A DNA stretch of 64,000 bases from Lysinibacillus capsici. Its GTDB lineage: Bacteria > Bacillota > Bacilli > Bacillales_A > Planococcaceae. Below, piece by piece: positions 51,595 through 60,728 of this stretch. The notes under the pieces were generated by a model. That model ran no database searches. It was not told the origin of the DNA and saw nothing but the letters and a program-made list of their open reading frames with translations. The stretch spans positions 1 to 64,000 of the forward strand of contig NZ_PXXX01000015.1 in NCBI RefSeq assembly GCF_003367505.1, written 5' to 3'. How positions within the stretch are numbered: position 1 is the stretch's first letter; every line of letters begins with the position of its first letter. The position numbers and the translations under genes are program-made.

Positions 51595-53169
51595 ATGAAT
51601 AATAAAGTATTACATCCAAGGGCTTTAGAGCCTGTAACTCTACTAATGATCGTCTTAACATCTGTTGTGGGGGCAATTATTGGGATACAGCTAATTACGA
51701 CTTTAGGGATTTCTGCCAATACATCAATCGTTGGGGCAATATTTGCGATGATTCTTGGAAGAATACCGATTGGCAAGCTAATTGCCTTTAAATCTGTACA
51801 CAGACAAAATATTATTCAAACTGCCATTTCGGCAGCAACGTTCAGTGCAGCAAGTAGTTTAATGTTGCCAATTGGTATTCCATATGTATTAGGCTATGAA
51901 AATTTAGTATTACCATTGTTTATCGGTGTTATTTTAGCGATGTTTGTTGATGCTTTATTATTATATAAATTTTTCGATACAAAGATTTTCCCAGCAGCAG
52001 GTACTTGGCCACCAGGGATTGCAACAGCTGAAGCCATTAAGGCGGGCGATAAAGGCGGTAAAAATGCAAAGGTATTAATTGGTGGTGTGTTAATTGGTAT
52101 CGTGGGATCTGTTTTGAAAATTCCAATGTCAGCTTTTGGGGTAGCGTTCATCGGTAATATTTGGGCACTGACGATGTTTGGGATTGGGCTTTTATTAAGA
52201 GGCTATTCTGTTCAATTATTTAATGTTGACTTAAATGCTTACTATATTCCACATGGCGTTATGATTGGTGCTGGGATTGTAGCACTTTTCCAAGTAGCTT
52301 TTGCCTTATTGAATAAAAAGTCGGCTAAAAAGTCAGAAGAGTTAAGCTATTCAAAAGATGCAAAAGAAATTCGACAAGCATTTGGTGTTGGGTTTATAGC
52401 ATATTTAGCCATTGCTCTATTAATCGCTATTTTAGGCGGTATAATTTCACACATGTCTTTCGGTATGTTAATAGGATTCATCATCTTTGCAACGATTGCT
52501 GCATTTGTCCATGAGCTAATTGTAGGTATCGCAGCGATGCATGCGGGTTGGTTCCCTGCATTTGCAGTGGCATTTATTACACTGATTGTTGGTATTTTAA
52601 TTGGTTTCCCAGCTCCAGCACTTGCATTACTAGCAGGGTATAGTGCTGCTACAGGGGTAGCATTTGCGGATATGGGCTATGACTTAAAAACTGGTTTCAT
52701 TTTACGTGGTAATGGTAGTGATGTTGCATTAGAAAAAGAAGGTCGCAAGCAACAATTGATTGCTGGTATGCTAGCTTTTGCAATTTCCGCAGTTGTAGTA
52801 TTGCTATCCTATAAATCTTATTTTGCACAGGATTTAGTAGCACCTGTTAACCATGTGTATGCAGCAACAATTCAATCAGGCGTTACAGGCGATGTAGCGA
52901 AACAATTAATGATTTGGGCGATTCCAGGTGCATTAATTCAGCTAATTGGTGGTTCAAAACGTCAAATGGGTATCTTATTCGCAACAGGTTTGTTACTTGT
53001 CAATCCAATTGCTGGCTGGGCTGTATTAGTTGGTATCATACTTCGTGTTATTTTCACATATGTGACGAAAGGTAAGAGAGAATCTGAAATGACGGTCTTT
53101 GCAGCAGGTGTCATCGCTGGAGATGCGCTATATAGCTTCTTCTCTTCCATTCTAAAAATAGGGAAATAG
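51595..53169 (+). CDS. OPT-family transporter
   Basis: A 524-residue, strongly hydrophobic protein with about 12-14 helices. GRIPIGKLIAFK, the PAAGTWPPGIATAEAIKAGD loop and HGVMIGAGIVALFQ match the oligopeptide transporter (OPT/YSL) family, proton-coupled importers of small peptides and metal chelates. In this operon it is most simply the importer of the cyclic-amide substrate. GGGGAG lies before the ATG. Confidence 0.85.
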   Translation: MNNKVLHPRALEPVTLLMIVLTSVVGAIIGIQLITTLGISANTSIVGAIFAMILGRIPIGKLIAFKSVHRQNIIQTAISAATFSAASSLMLPIGIPYVLGYENLVLPLFIGVILAMFVDALLLYKFFDTKIFPAAGTWPPGIATAEAIKAGDKGGKNAKVLIGGVLIGIVGSVLKIPMSAFGVAFIGNIWALTMFGIGLLLRGYSVQLFNVDLNAYYIPHGVMIGAGIVALFQVAFALLNKKSAKKSEELSYSKDAKEIRQAFGVGFIAYLAIALLIAILGGIISHMSFGMLIGFIIFATIAAFVHELIVGIAAMHAGWFPAFAVAFITLIVGILIGFPAPALALLAGYSAATGVAFADMGYDLKTGFILRGNGSDVALEKEGRKQQLIAGMLAFAISAVVVLLSYKSYFAQDLVAPVNHVYAATIQSGVTGDVAKQLMIWAIPGALIQLIGGSKRQMGILFATGLLLVNPIAGWAVLVGIILRVIFTYVTKGKRESEMTVFAAGVIAGDALYSFFSSILKIGK

Positions 53170-53185
53170 AAAGGAGTCATGCTGA

Positions 53186-54229
53186 ATGGCGAAAGGATTA
53201 TCGTATGAGGATGGGATTGCTGCCGTTTATGGAGGAGCAATCCTTGGCGGAGGCGGCGGTGGTCTCCTAGAGGAAGGACTCAAGCTAGTGGAGGAAATCT
53301 TTGCAGCAGGCGAACCTCAAATCGTGGATATTACCGAATTAGACCAAGAAGATTTAGTTGCCTGTGTGGCAATGGTAGGTGCGCCATCAGCGGCCGATCA
53401 ATATATTTCAAATGAACAGCTTTGTTGGAGCTATCGTAGTATGAACAACTATATCAATCGACGTCTAAAGGGCATCATTACCAATGAAAATGGTGCCATC
53501 ACGACGATCAATGGCTGGTTGCAGTCAGTCTTATTAAATGTACCTGTTGTGGATGCTCCCTGTAATGGACGAGCACATCCAACGGGAATCATGGGTTCTT
53601 TAAATCTCCATGAACAACACGAATATCAATCCGTACAATTTTATGCAGGAGGAAAAGGTGACTTCGCCGTCCAAGGCTTTGTGGAAGGGAATTTACACAG
53701 CACCGCAAAGACAGCACGCCAAGCTTCTATTTTAGCAGGCGGGCTAGTCGGGGTCACTCGAAATCCTGTGACGATTGACTATTTACAAAAACATGGCGCA
53801 CCAAATGCGATTACCATGGCCATAGAGCTTGGCTATTGCTTCTTAAATGGGCAAACCTTTGAAGAAAAGCTAGCCCATGTGTTGCAGTATTTGAATGGCG
53901 TGCACATCGTATCAGGCGCTGTCACAAATTATTCGTTAACAAAGGAAAATGGCTTCGATGTAGGGGAATTATCAGTGGGTGATTACCATCTGACGTTCTG
54001 GAATGAATATATGACATTATCGAAGGAAGGGCAGGTACAATCCAAATTCCCAGACCTCATTATGACGTTCGATACAGAGAAAATGATGCCAGTTCCAAGT
54101 GCAAGTATTGAAGAAGGAATGCATGTTGCAGTGATTCATGTAGACCAATCTAACTTAAAATTAAGTACAACCATGCAAAACGAAGCACTATTGCGGGAAA
54201 TTGATGAAGTGATCAAAGGCGTTCTATAA
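53186..54229 (+). CDS. DUF917-family protein
   Basis: A 347-residue protein of the DUF917 family, with the glycine-rich start AVYGGAILGGGGGGLLEEGL, VACVAMVGAPSAAD, and VDAPCNGRAHPTGIMGSL. These proteins co-occur with hydantoinases; from memory, a family member has been linked to removing sulfur from S-methyl-thiohydantoins, which would feed HyuAB. AAAGGAGT lies 8 bases before the ATG, 16 bp after the transporter gene. Last gene of the operon, followed by a terminator. Confidence 0.85.
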   Translation: MAKGLSYEDGIAAVYGGAILGGGGGGLLEEGLKLVEEIFAAGEPQIVDITELDQEDLVACVAMVGAPSAADQYISNEQLCWSYRSMNNYINRRLKGIITNENGAITTINGWLQSVLLNVPVVDAPCNGRAHPTGIMGSLNLHEQHEYQSVQFYAGGKGDFAVQGFVEGNLHSTAKTARQASILAGGLVGVTRNPVTIDYLQKHGAPNAITMAIELGYCFLNGQTFEEKLAHVLQYLNGVHIVSGAVTNYSLTKENGFDVGELSVGDYHLTFWNEYMTLSKEGQVQSKFPDLIMTFDTEKMMPVPSASIEEGMHVAVIHVDQSNLKLSTTMQNEALLREIDEVIKGVL

Positions 54230-54247
54230 ATTAAGAAAATAAAACAG

Positions 54248-54292
54248 TAAAAGCTGCCATCATCTACTTGAATGTAAGATGGGCAGCTTTTA
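54248..54292 (+). terminator. Terminator of the hydantoin operon
   Basis: Stem AAAGCTGCC / GGCAGCTTT with an extended inner ATC-rich stem, then TTTATTTG. Its sequence resembles the fhs terminator. Confidence 0.75.
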
Positions 54293-54451
54293 TTTGTCCT
54301 TCAGCGGGATGGTAATACATTTTATCACAATCGTTCCTACTTCCTTTTTCACTTCATACATTGATGGCTTAAATGAATTTCTTACTGATTTGCACAACTC
54401 ATCGAACGTGGTATTCACAAGCTGTAAGCAATTATCGTGTACGATTTTCAT
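54290..54451 (-). CDS. Doubtful small frame, perhaps a gene remnant
   Basis: A 53-codon frame (MKIVHDNCLQLVNTTF at its start, KEVGTIVIKCITIPLKDK at its end) with protein-like composition but no ribosome site before the ATG. Upstream on the same strand (54480-54660) another frame has CTCRKCEQQ, a zinc-finger-like pattern, also without a start. Together they suggest degraded coding DNA. Identity unknown. Confidence 0.3.
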   Translation of the reverse strand: MKIVHDNCLQLVNTTFDELCKSVRNSFKPSMYEVKKEVGTIVIKCITIPLKDK

Positions 54452-54923
54452 TAAAGGGAGGAGCTACGTTCATACATAATCAAGGTATTGACTAGAAGAA
54501 GGTAACAACCAGTAATGAAAAAACAATGCACTTCTGCTACAACTGGCGAAATCCTTTTGGTCATGCAACAAACTAACTTGTTGTTCACATTTTCGGCATG
54601 TACATTTGGCTATGCGGGTTAAACAAAGAATTTCTAAGGGAAAGTGTTCACTTTTATTTGTTTAGATGAATGGTTTTCAATACGCACGTCATCTTTTAAA
54701 CAGGTTATTCAATTGTAAGCCCGCTGAAGTTAATGTTAAATCTGTTAAACACACAGCTGTTGTACATTGCTGAAAAATATGAGGTACAGAACAAATAGCT
54801 GTTCTGTACGTTTATCATACAATATTCTGAAAAATTAGTCAATTGAAATGGATTTGATTTTTAATTTTTCTAGATTACCTCTTATGTAATAAAATACAGT
54901 ATAATTTTGTAGGAAAGGAATGA
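54452..54923. other. Intergenic region with degraded sequence
   Basis: 472 bp. Minus-strand frame remnants, a GTACAGAAC / GTTCTGTAC hairpin at about 54793-54820, and the AT-rich promoter area of the HD gene. No intact gene. Confidence 0.4.
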
Positions 54924-55547
54924 GTGAAGACTATGAATCATTTAATGAATAAAGTACGTGAAATATATGATCAATTTGATGCTAGTCATGATTTTCAACA
55001 TATTGAACGTGTCTATCAAAATGCATTAGCTATCCTACATAGCGAGCCAACAGCAGATGAAGAAGTTGTGAAAATAGCGGTACTTTTACATGATGTCAGT
55101 GACAAAAAGTATACCGATAGCAAGGAAAAGGAAGAACAGCTTATTGCGGAATTACCTGTTAGTGAAGGTAAAAAGCAGCATATTCGAGATTGCATTGCTC
55201 AAGTGTCATTTAATGGTGGGAATGAGCTAGAAGCAACATCATTGGAAGCAAAAATCGTCCGAGATGCAGATCGTTTAGATGCGATTGGTGCTATTGGCAT
55301 TGCCAGAACATTTGCTTATGGTGGCGCAAAAGGTCGCAAGCTTTATGATAAGGAAGAAGAAGCACGCACAAATATGTCAGAGTCAGAATATCGTCAGAAA
55401 AATACCTCGTCTGTTACTCATTTTTATGAGAAATTATTATTGCTAAAAGATTTAATGGTGACGGAAAAGGGCAAGCAAATGGCACTTGAACGTCATCAAT
55501 TTATGGAAAGTTTTTTAAAGCAACTCCAGCACGAAATCGGTCAATAG
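54924..55547 (+). CDS. HD-domain phosphohydrolase
   Basis: A 207-residue HD-superfamily protein. The metal residues are HDFQHIERV (first His), LLHDVSDKK (the HD pair) and the later VRDADRLDAIGAIGIAR, the pattern of the YedJ/YpgQ group, which includes nucleotide pyrophosphohydrolases. The exact substrate is open. A GTG at 54924 follows AGGAAAGGA by 4 bases; ATG 54933 is an equally fair start (204 residues). Confidence 0.85.
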   Translation: MKTMNHLMNKVREIYDQFDASHDFQHIERVYQNALAILHSEPTADEEVVKIAVLLHDVSDKKYTDSKEKEEQLIAELPVSEGKKQHIRDCIAQVSFNGGNELEATSLEAKIVRDADRLDAIGAIGIARTFAYGGAKGRKLYDKEEEARTNMSESEYRQKNTSSVTHFYEKLLLLKDLMVTEKGKQMALERHQFMESFLKQLQHEIGQ

Positions 55548-55553
55548 CACATA

Positions 55554-55595
55554 GCACAAAAACCGCCTTTTCAAATAGAAGGGCGGTTTTTGTGC
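55554..55595. terminator. Terminator after the HD gene
   Basis: Stem GCACAAAAACCGCC / GGCGGTTTTTGTGC, 14 bp plus inner pairs. Confidence 0.9.
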
Positions 55596-55733
55596 TTCAT
55601 TCGGGTATGGTCTTCGTACCACCAAAAGGATGTATGGTAAGCTAGTATTTTAGTTTTGTATTGACTATCAAATAGATTGGAGACGCACAAATGAGGAATC
55701 CTTCATCATGCTACTCCATTACCATTTAATAGC

Positions 55734-57140
55734 TTAGATGGATTCATTAAAATAGGAGGATATCGCTGTTGTTAATGCTTCCCAAATGATTGTCAGGTCT
55801 GCTTGGGAAGTACGCCAATTACTGAAAGCCGCACGAATAGCTGGCATATCTTTGTAGACAGTTGGCGTCATGTATACTTTGCCTTGTTGATTTAAAGTAG
55901 TTAAAAATTGTTGGTTCATTTCAGCTGTCAGTGCCTCATGATTGACGGCGAAGCACACGATATTCAGTCGAACAGGTGCTAGCAATGTAAAGTAGGGACT
56001 GTCATCTATTTTTTGACCAAGCTGTTGTGCGAGTAATACATTTTCTTCTATTAATTGTTGGTAGCCCAATTTACCATAGGCCTGTAAAGAAAACCAAGCA
56101 GGTAGCGCACGAAAACGACGTGAATTTTCAGGTGTAAGATCACAGAAATCTGGATTTTCAAGGGAACTACCAAGATAGGCAGCATTATTTTGAAAAACGG
56201 TTGCTTGCAACGATTGATGACGGGTAAATTGCATAGCGGCATCATAAGGGACGTTCAGCCATTTATGTGCGTCAATTGTAATAGAATCTGCATAATTCAT
56301 GCCCTCAACAAAGTGACGATACTTTGGTGAACAGGCTGCAAAGCCACCAAAGGCCGCATCGATATGAAGCCAGAAAGGGTATCGCTTTTTTAGCTCGCCA
56401 ATTGCTTGCAAATCATCAAAGTCAACCGTATTGACAGTTCCCGCATTTGCTACAACTATACAAGGTTCATGTAGGTTTTCTTCAAGAAACTGCTGTAATT
56501 TTGTGATATCAATGGCTTCTCGCTGTTCTAGGCATAGCATAGTATGAATGGAATTTCTCCCCATGCCAAGCATAGAGGTTGCTTTGATTATACTTGAGTG
56601 GGGCGTTCCGCTAACAATCTTTATTGGAGGGATACCATATAGACCATCCAGAGCAGTGTTTTTTCCATAGTATTGTGCAATCCATTCCCTTGCTTGAGCA
56701 AGTCCTACAAAATTAGCCATCGTAGCCCCACTGACAAATGTTCCTCGATAATCATCGCTTAATAGCAATAACTCCTTTAGCATGTCAATTGTCGCAAGCT
56801 CCATTGAACCTGCAATAGAGCCCTTAGAATGGGATAAATTTTGATCGTAAACACTTACTAACCAATCTCCGACAATCGAAGCAGGGGTAGATCCACCTGT
56901 GACAAAACCTAAGTACCTTGAGCCTACACTACTATTTAAGCCTTCAGCAAATTGCTTTGTAAAATATTGAAGTGTTGCCTGAGCACCCTCACCCACTTCT
57001 GGAAGTGTAGGAGTAGGAACACTAGAGGAATGGTTCGTTACAGCTCTATGCTCCAGATTAGTAAAAAAATTGGCTGCATGGTCAACTACATCCATTAAAA
57101 GCGTTTTTATTTTTTCCTGATCTTGCTTCATGTTCATCAT
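55734..57140 (-). CDS. Group II pyridoxal-dependent decarboxylase
   Basis: A 468-residue PLP enzyme of the aromatic-amino-acid / glutamate / diaminobutyrate decarboxylase group. The PLP lysine is Lys293 in SITIDAHKWLNVPYD; the cofactor aspartate is in WLHIDAAFGGF, and PHSSIIKATSMLGMG and NAGTVNTVDFDDL are family blocks. The substrate amino acid cannot be read from sequence. AAGGG lies before the ATG. It is divergent from a MocR-type regulator with a palindrome in the shared 101-bp gap. Confidence 0.88.
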   Translation of the reverse strand: MMNMKQDQEKIKTLLMDVVDHAANFFTNLEHRAVTNHSSSVPTPTLPEVGEGAQATLQYFTKQFAEGLNSSVGSRYLGFVTGGSTPASIVGDWLVSVYDQNLSHSKGSIAGSMELATIDMLKELLLLSDDYRGTFVSGATMANFVGLAQAREWIAQYYGKNTALDGLYGIPPIKIVSGTPHSSIIKATSMLGMGRNSIHTMLCLEQREAIDITKLQQFLEENLHEPCIVVANAGTVNTVDFDDLQAIGELKKRYPFWLHIDAAFGGFAACSPKYRHFVEGMNYADSITIDAHKWLNVPYDAAMQFTRHQSLQATVFQNNAAYLGSSLENPDFCDLTPENSRRFRALPAWFSLQAYGKLGYQQLIEENVLLAQQLGQKIDDSPYFTLLAPVRLNIVCFAVNHEALTAEMNQQFLTTLNQQGKVYMTPTVYKDMPAIRAAFSNWRTSQADLTIIWEALTTAISSYFNESI

Positions 57141-57185
57141 GTATCATCATTTCCCTTCATTTTAACTTAGCTATTTCTGCCTCTA

Positions 57186-57197
57186 CACTATATAGTG
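57186..57197. promoter_or_regulatory. Perfect palindrome between decarboxylase and MocR genes
   Basis: CACTATATAGTG, a 12-bp perfect palindrome followed by an AT run; a likely operator for the divergent pair. Confidence 0.45.
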
Positions 57198-57241
57198 ATA
57201 TATATAACAGTCAAATGAAGACTATAACAGTTGGAGGTCCA

Positions 57242-58705
57242 ATGGAAATAAAGCTGAATCGTCAGTCCGATCAATCTTTAATTGATCAAATTTCAACTAT
57301 CCTTGCAGAAAAAATAAGGTCAGAATTTTTACAGGAAGGGAGCCAATTACCTTCTATTCGGAGCTTTTCAAAAGAAAATCAAGTGAGTCCTGTCACAGTC
57401 AGTAAGGCATATGCCTTATTAGAAAGAAATGGTTATATTGAAGTGATACATGGCAAGGGGGCGTTTGTTCGAAACAAAGAACAAAGAAGCTCAAATGAGA
57501 GCGGTAGTGATTATAATTGGCAACTAACCATTCCTGATTACATTCAACGTTCACAATCTATGTTAAATAAAAGAATGGAATATGCGATGAAATTCTCCAG
57601 TGCGACCATCCACCCTGGATTATTACCCTCTGTTTATTTGGTGAATGAAATTGTGGCGATATTACAGGCAGATCCTCAGATTGTGGCTCGTTATGGAACG
57701 GTACAGGGGGATGAAGATGCACGAAAGGCAATCCGAGACTATGTCAAAACATATAGTAATATTGCCACAACACCGCAGGAAATTATTGTGACAAACGGTG
57801 TACAACAAGGTATAGATTTAGTGGCTAAAACATTTATTGGACCTGGAGATATTGTCATTACCGAAGCCCCTACATATACAGCAGCAATCGATGTCTTTAG
57901 AAATCGTGGGGCCCACATTATTCCCATACCAGTAGACGAGGAAGGAATGCAGACAGCTCTTCTAGCGACACTCTGCCTAAGCAAACAGCCAAAGCTTATC
58001 TATACAAATCCTACCTTCCATAATCCTACAGGCACAGTTTTAAGTGAAGCAAGAAGGAGAGAATTACTGGATCTTGCCCAACAATATGGCTTTCTTATTG
58101 TAGAGGACGATTCATGGAATGAAATTTATTTTGACGATAACCCACCACCACCACCTCTGAAAGCTTTAGATACAAGTGGTCATGTTATTTATATAAAAGG
58201 CTTTAGTAAGACGTTGGCCCCAAGCTGTAGAATCGGCGCTATCCTTTCAAAAGGTACCGTTCATCAACGACTTTTATCTGCCAAATCCAGTGCCGATTCG
58301 GGTAACCCCTTATTAACACAAAAGGCACTGATTCCATTTTTACGTTCAGACCGAATGCATGCCCATTTAGAAAAACTGCGCATTGCACTTGAGATAAGAA
58401 GGGATCAGACCATTGCATTGTTGAATAAGCATGCACCAAAGGGCGTTACGTGGATCGAGCCAAAAGGTGGACTTAATATTTGGGTGTCTTTACCTAGTAA
58501 TGGCAATACGGATGAGCTGTTATGGAAGGCTCAACAAAACCAAATTACCTTTTTACCAAGCTCAGCTTGTTATCCAGGAGAGCCACAATATCACCATCTA
58601 AGAATTAGTTACTCTTATCCTGAACCTCACGACTTAACACAAGGAATCATCAAGCTTTGTCAGCTTATGGAATCCTATTTACAGGACATGCCACCAGTTC
58701 GTTGA
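57242..58705 (+). CDS. MocR-type GntR/aminotransferase regulator
   Basis: A 487-residue fusion. Residues 1-75 are a GntR winged HTH (LIDQISTILAEKIRSEFLQE, LPSIRSFSKENQVSPVTVSK). The rest is a class I aminotransferase fold with the PLP lysine Lys323 in YIKGFSKTLAPSCRIG and TNPTFHNPTGTVLS. MocR proteins bind PLP or its amino-acid adducts and act as transcription factors. GGAGG is 4 bases before ATG 57242. The adjacent PLP decarboxylase is the probable target. Confidence 0.92.
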   Translation: MEIKLNRQSDQSLIDQISTILAEKIRSEFLQEGSQLPSIRSFSKENQVSPVTVSKAYALLERNGYIEVIHGKGAFVRNKEQRSSNESGSDYNWQLTIPDYIQRSQSMLNKRMEYAMKFSSATIHPGLLPSVYLVNEIVAILQADPQIVARYGTVQGDEDARKAIRDYVKTYSNIATTPQEIIVTNGVQQGIDLVAKTFIGPGDIVITEAPTYTAAIDVFRNRGAHIIPIPVDEEGMQTALLATLCLSKQPKLIYTNPTFHNPTGTVLSEARRRELLDLAQQYGFLIVEDDSWNEIYFDDNPPPPPLKALDTSGHVIYIKGFSKTLAPSCRIGAILSKGTVHQRLLSAKSSADSGNPLLTQKALIPFLRSDRMHAHLEKLRIALEIRRDQTIALLNKHAPKGVTWIEPKGGLNIWVSLPSNGNTDELLWKAQQNQITFLPSSACYPGEPQYHHLRISYSYPEPHDLTQGIIKLCQLMESYLQDMPPVR

Positions 58706-58829
58706 TAGTTTGTTGTTCTTTGTTTACCTGCGGTTTGATGTTATGATGAATAGTGGATATCAATAATCGTCTACATAAAAATCGTGTGGGCATGAACAAT
58801 ACCTAACATGAAAGAGATGGAATAGTGGA

Positions 58830-60716
58830 ATGAGTCATTTAATTGTACAAAATTTAACCAAAACAGTGGGCGATAAAACGCTTTTTCAAAATATTGAATT
58901 TACCATTTATGAGGGAGAGCGGGCAGGCTTAATCGGTATAAATGGAACGGGAAAATCAACCCTGTTATCCATTTTAGCTGGGGACATGGAAGCGGATTCG
59001 ATGACAGTAGATCGCCCGAATAAATACCGTGTCGCTTATTTACCACAGGAGCCTACATTTCAGGCAGGTGAAACAGTTTTACAAGCTGTCTTTTCAGGCG
59101 ATTCGCCCATTTTACAGCTGAATCGTCAATATGAGGAAACGGTTGCTGCACTAGCAAGTAACCCAACATCCGAAAGTTTACAAAAGACGTTATTTAGTCT
59201 GCAACAGCGCATGGATGAAGAGCAGGCATGGGATGTCAATGCCCTTGCAAAGACGGCCTTAACAAAGCTTGGGATTGAAACTTTTGAAAAAGAGGTACTA
59301 ACGCTATCAGGCGGTCAGCAAAAACGTGTAGCATTAGCGAAGGTGTTAATTGAACCAGCGGATCTTTACTTATTGGATGAGCCCACCAACCATTTAGATG
59401 TACAGTCTACAGAATGGCTTCAAGAGATGGTCTTACGATTAAAGGGTGCAGTGATTTTCATCACCCACGATCGTTATTTCTTAGATGAATTATCAACACA
59501 TATTTACGAGTTAGCAAATCAAACCTTGTATCGTCATACAGGGAATTACGGTGATTATTTAGAGGCCCGAGCTATTCGTGAGGAGATGCAAGCTGCTTCT
59601 GCACAGAAGGATCGCAATCGTTATCGTTCAGAATTAAAATGGATACGTCGTGGTGCGAAGGCGCGTTCAACTAAGCAAAAGGCTCGTATTCAACGCTTTG
59701 AAAAGCTAGAAGAAAACCTAGAACGCAAAACAGAAGATGTTTCCTTGGATATGGGACTTGCGACAACACGTCTTGGACGTAAAGTGCTGGAGGCTGAGAA
59801 AATTTCGAAAGCCTTTGGCCAGCAAAAAATCCTTGAAAACTTCTCATTTCTACTACAGCAAGGTGATCGAATTGGCATTATCGGCGCGAACGGTGTAGGG
59901 AAATCAACTTTGTTGAACATGCTAGCAGGAGAGCTGACACCCGATCAAGGTGAAATTCTTGTTGGGTCAACGGTCAAGCTGGCACATTTCAAGCAAACAT
60001 TGCCGAAAATGAATGAAAATGAGCGCATGATTGAATATATACGTGAGGCTTCAAATGATATTACCGATGCAGAGGGTGTCCGTTACTCAGCTGCTCAAAT
60101 GCTGGAGCGCTTTTTATTCCCGTTGCATGCTCATGGTACTCCAATTGGAAAATTATCGGGCGGTGAGCGCAAGCGTCTTCATTTATTACGTTTATTGATG
60201 GAGCAACCAAACGTCTTATTATTGGACGAGCCAACGAATGATTTAGATATTGAAACATTAGGTGTGCTAGAGGATTTCATCGAGCATTTCCCAGGCGTGG
60301 TTATCACGATTTCCCATGATCGTTTCTTCCTCGACCGTATTGCGAAAAAGCTATGGATACTAGATGGTCAGGGACAAGTAGAGGAAACACTGGATCTATA
60401 CAGTGAGTATCTGGAGAAACGTGAGCAGACAGCTACTGTCAAAGGAGAAACGTCAAAAGTAGAAAAGCCAAAATCAGAAAAGCCAAAATCAGACAAAAAA
60501 AAGCTATCGTTTAAAGAGCAAAAAGAATGGGAAACGATTGCAGACGAGATAGAGAAAACAGAAACTGCTATTATGGAGACCGAAGAAGGAATCGCCAATG
60601 CAGGTTCAGATTTTACCAAGCTACAGGAATTAACAGCTAAGTTGGATGAGCTAAATGCACAGTATGAGCATCTAATTGAAAGATGGTCGTATTTAGATGA
60701 AATAGTTAACGGATAA
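58830..60716 (+). CDS. ABC-F family ATPase
   Basis: A 628-residue protein with two ABC domains and no membrane part. First domain: Walker A GINGTGKST (~36-44), signature LSGGQQKR (~160), DEPTNHLD. Second: GANGVGKST (~352-360), LSGGERKR (~441), DEPTNDLD. The linker has the arginine/lysine-rich RRGAKARSTKQKARIQR, and the C-terminus is a Lys-rich coiled coil, as in Uup/YfmR. Size matches B. subtilis YfmR. It is expected to act on ribosomes; an antibiotic-resistance role is less likely. It is 12 bp upstream of the NifU-N/HEAT gene. Confidence 0.9.
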   Translation: MSHLIVQNLTKTVGDKTLFQNIEFTIYEGERAGLIGINGTGKSTLLSILAGDMEADSMTVDRPNKYRVAYLPQEPTFQAGETVLQAVFSGDSPILQLNRQYEETVAALASNPTSESLQKTLFSLQQRMDEEQAWDVNALAKTALTKLGIETFEKEVLTLSGGQQKRVALAKVLIEPADLYLLDEPTNHLDVQSTEWLQEMVLRLKGAVIFITHDRYFLDELSTHIYELANQTLYRHTGNYGDYLEARAIREEMQAASAQKDRNRYRSELKWIRRGAKARSTKQKARIQRFEKLEENLERKTEDVSLDMGLATTRLGRKVLEAEKISKAFGQQKILENFSFLLQQGDRIGIIGANGVGKSTLLNMLAGELTPDQGEILVGSTVKLAHFKQTLPKMNENERMIEYIREASNDITDAEGVRYSAAQMLERFLFPLHAHGTPIGKLSGGERKRLHLLRLLMEQPNVLLLDEPTNDLDIETLGVLEDFIEHFPGVVITISHDRFFLDRIAKKLWILDGQGQVEETLDLYSEYLEKREQTATVKGETSKVEKPKSEKPKSDKKKLSFKEQKEWETIADEIEKTETAIMETEEGIANAGSDFTKLQELTAKLDELNAQYEHLIERWSYLDEIVNG

Positions 60717-60728
60717 GGAGCGATAGAC

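Noticed and set aside
54514..54621. 35-codon plus-strand frame starting MKKQCTSATTGE
   Set aside because: No ribosome site, low-complexity start, and the opposite strand reads better; not called as a gene.
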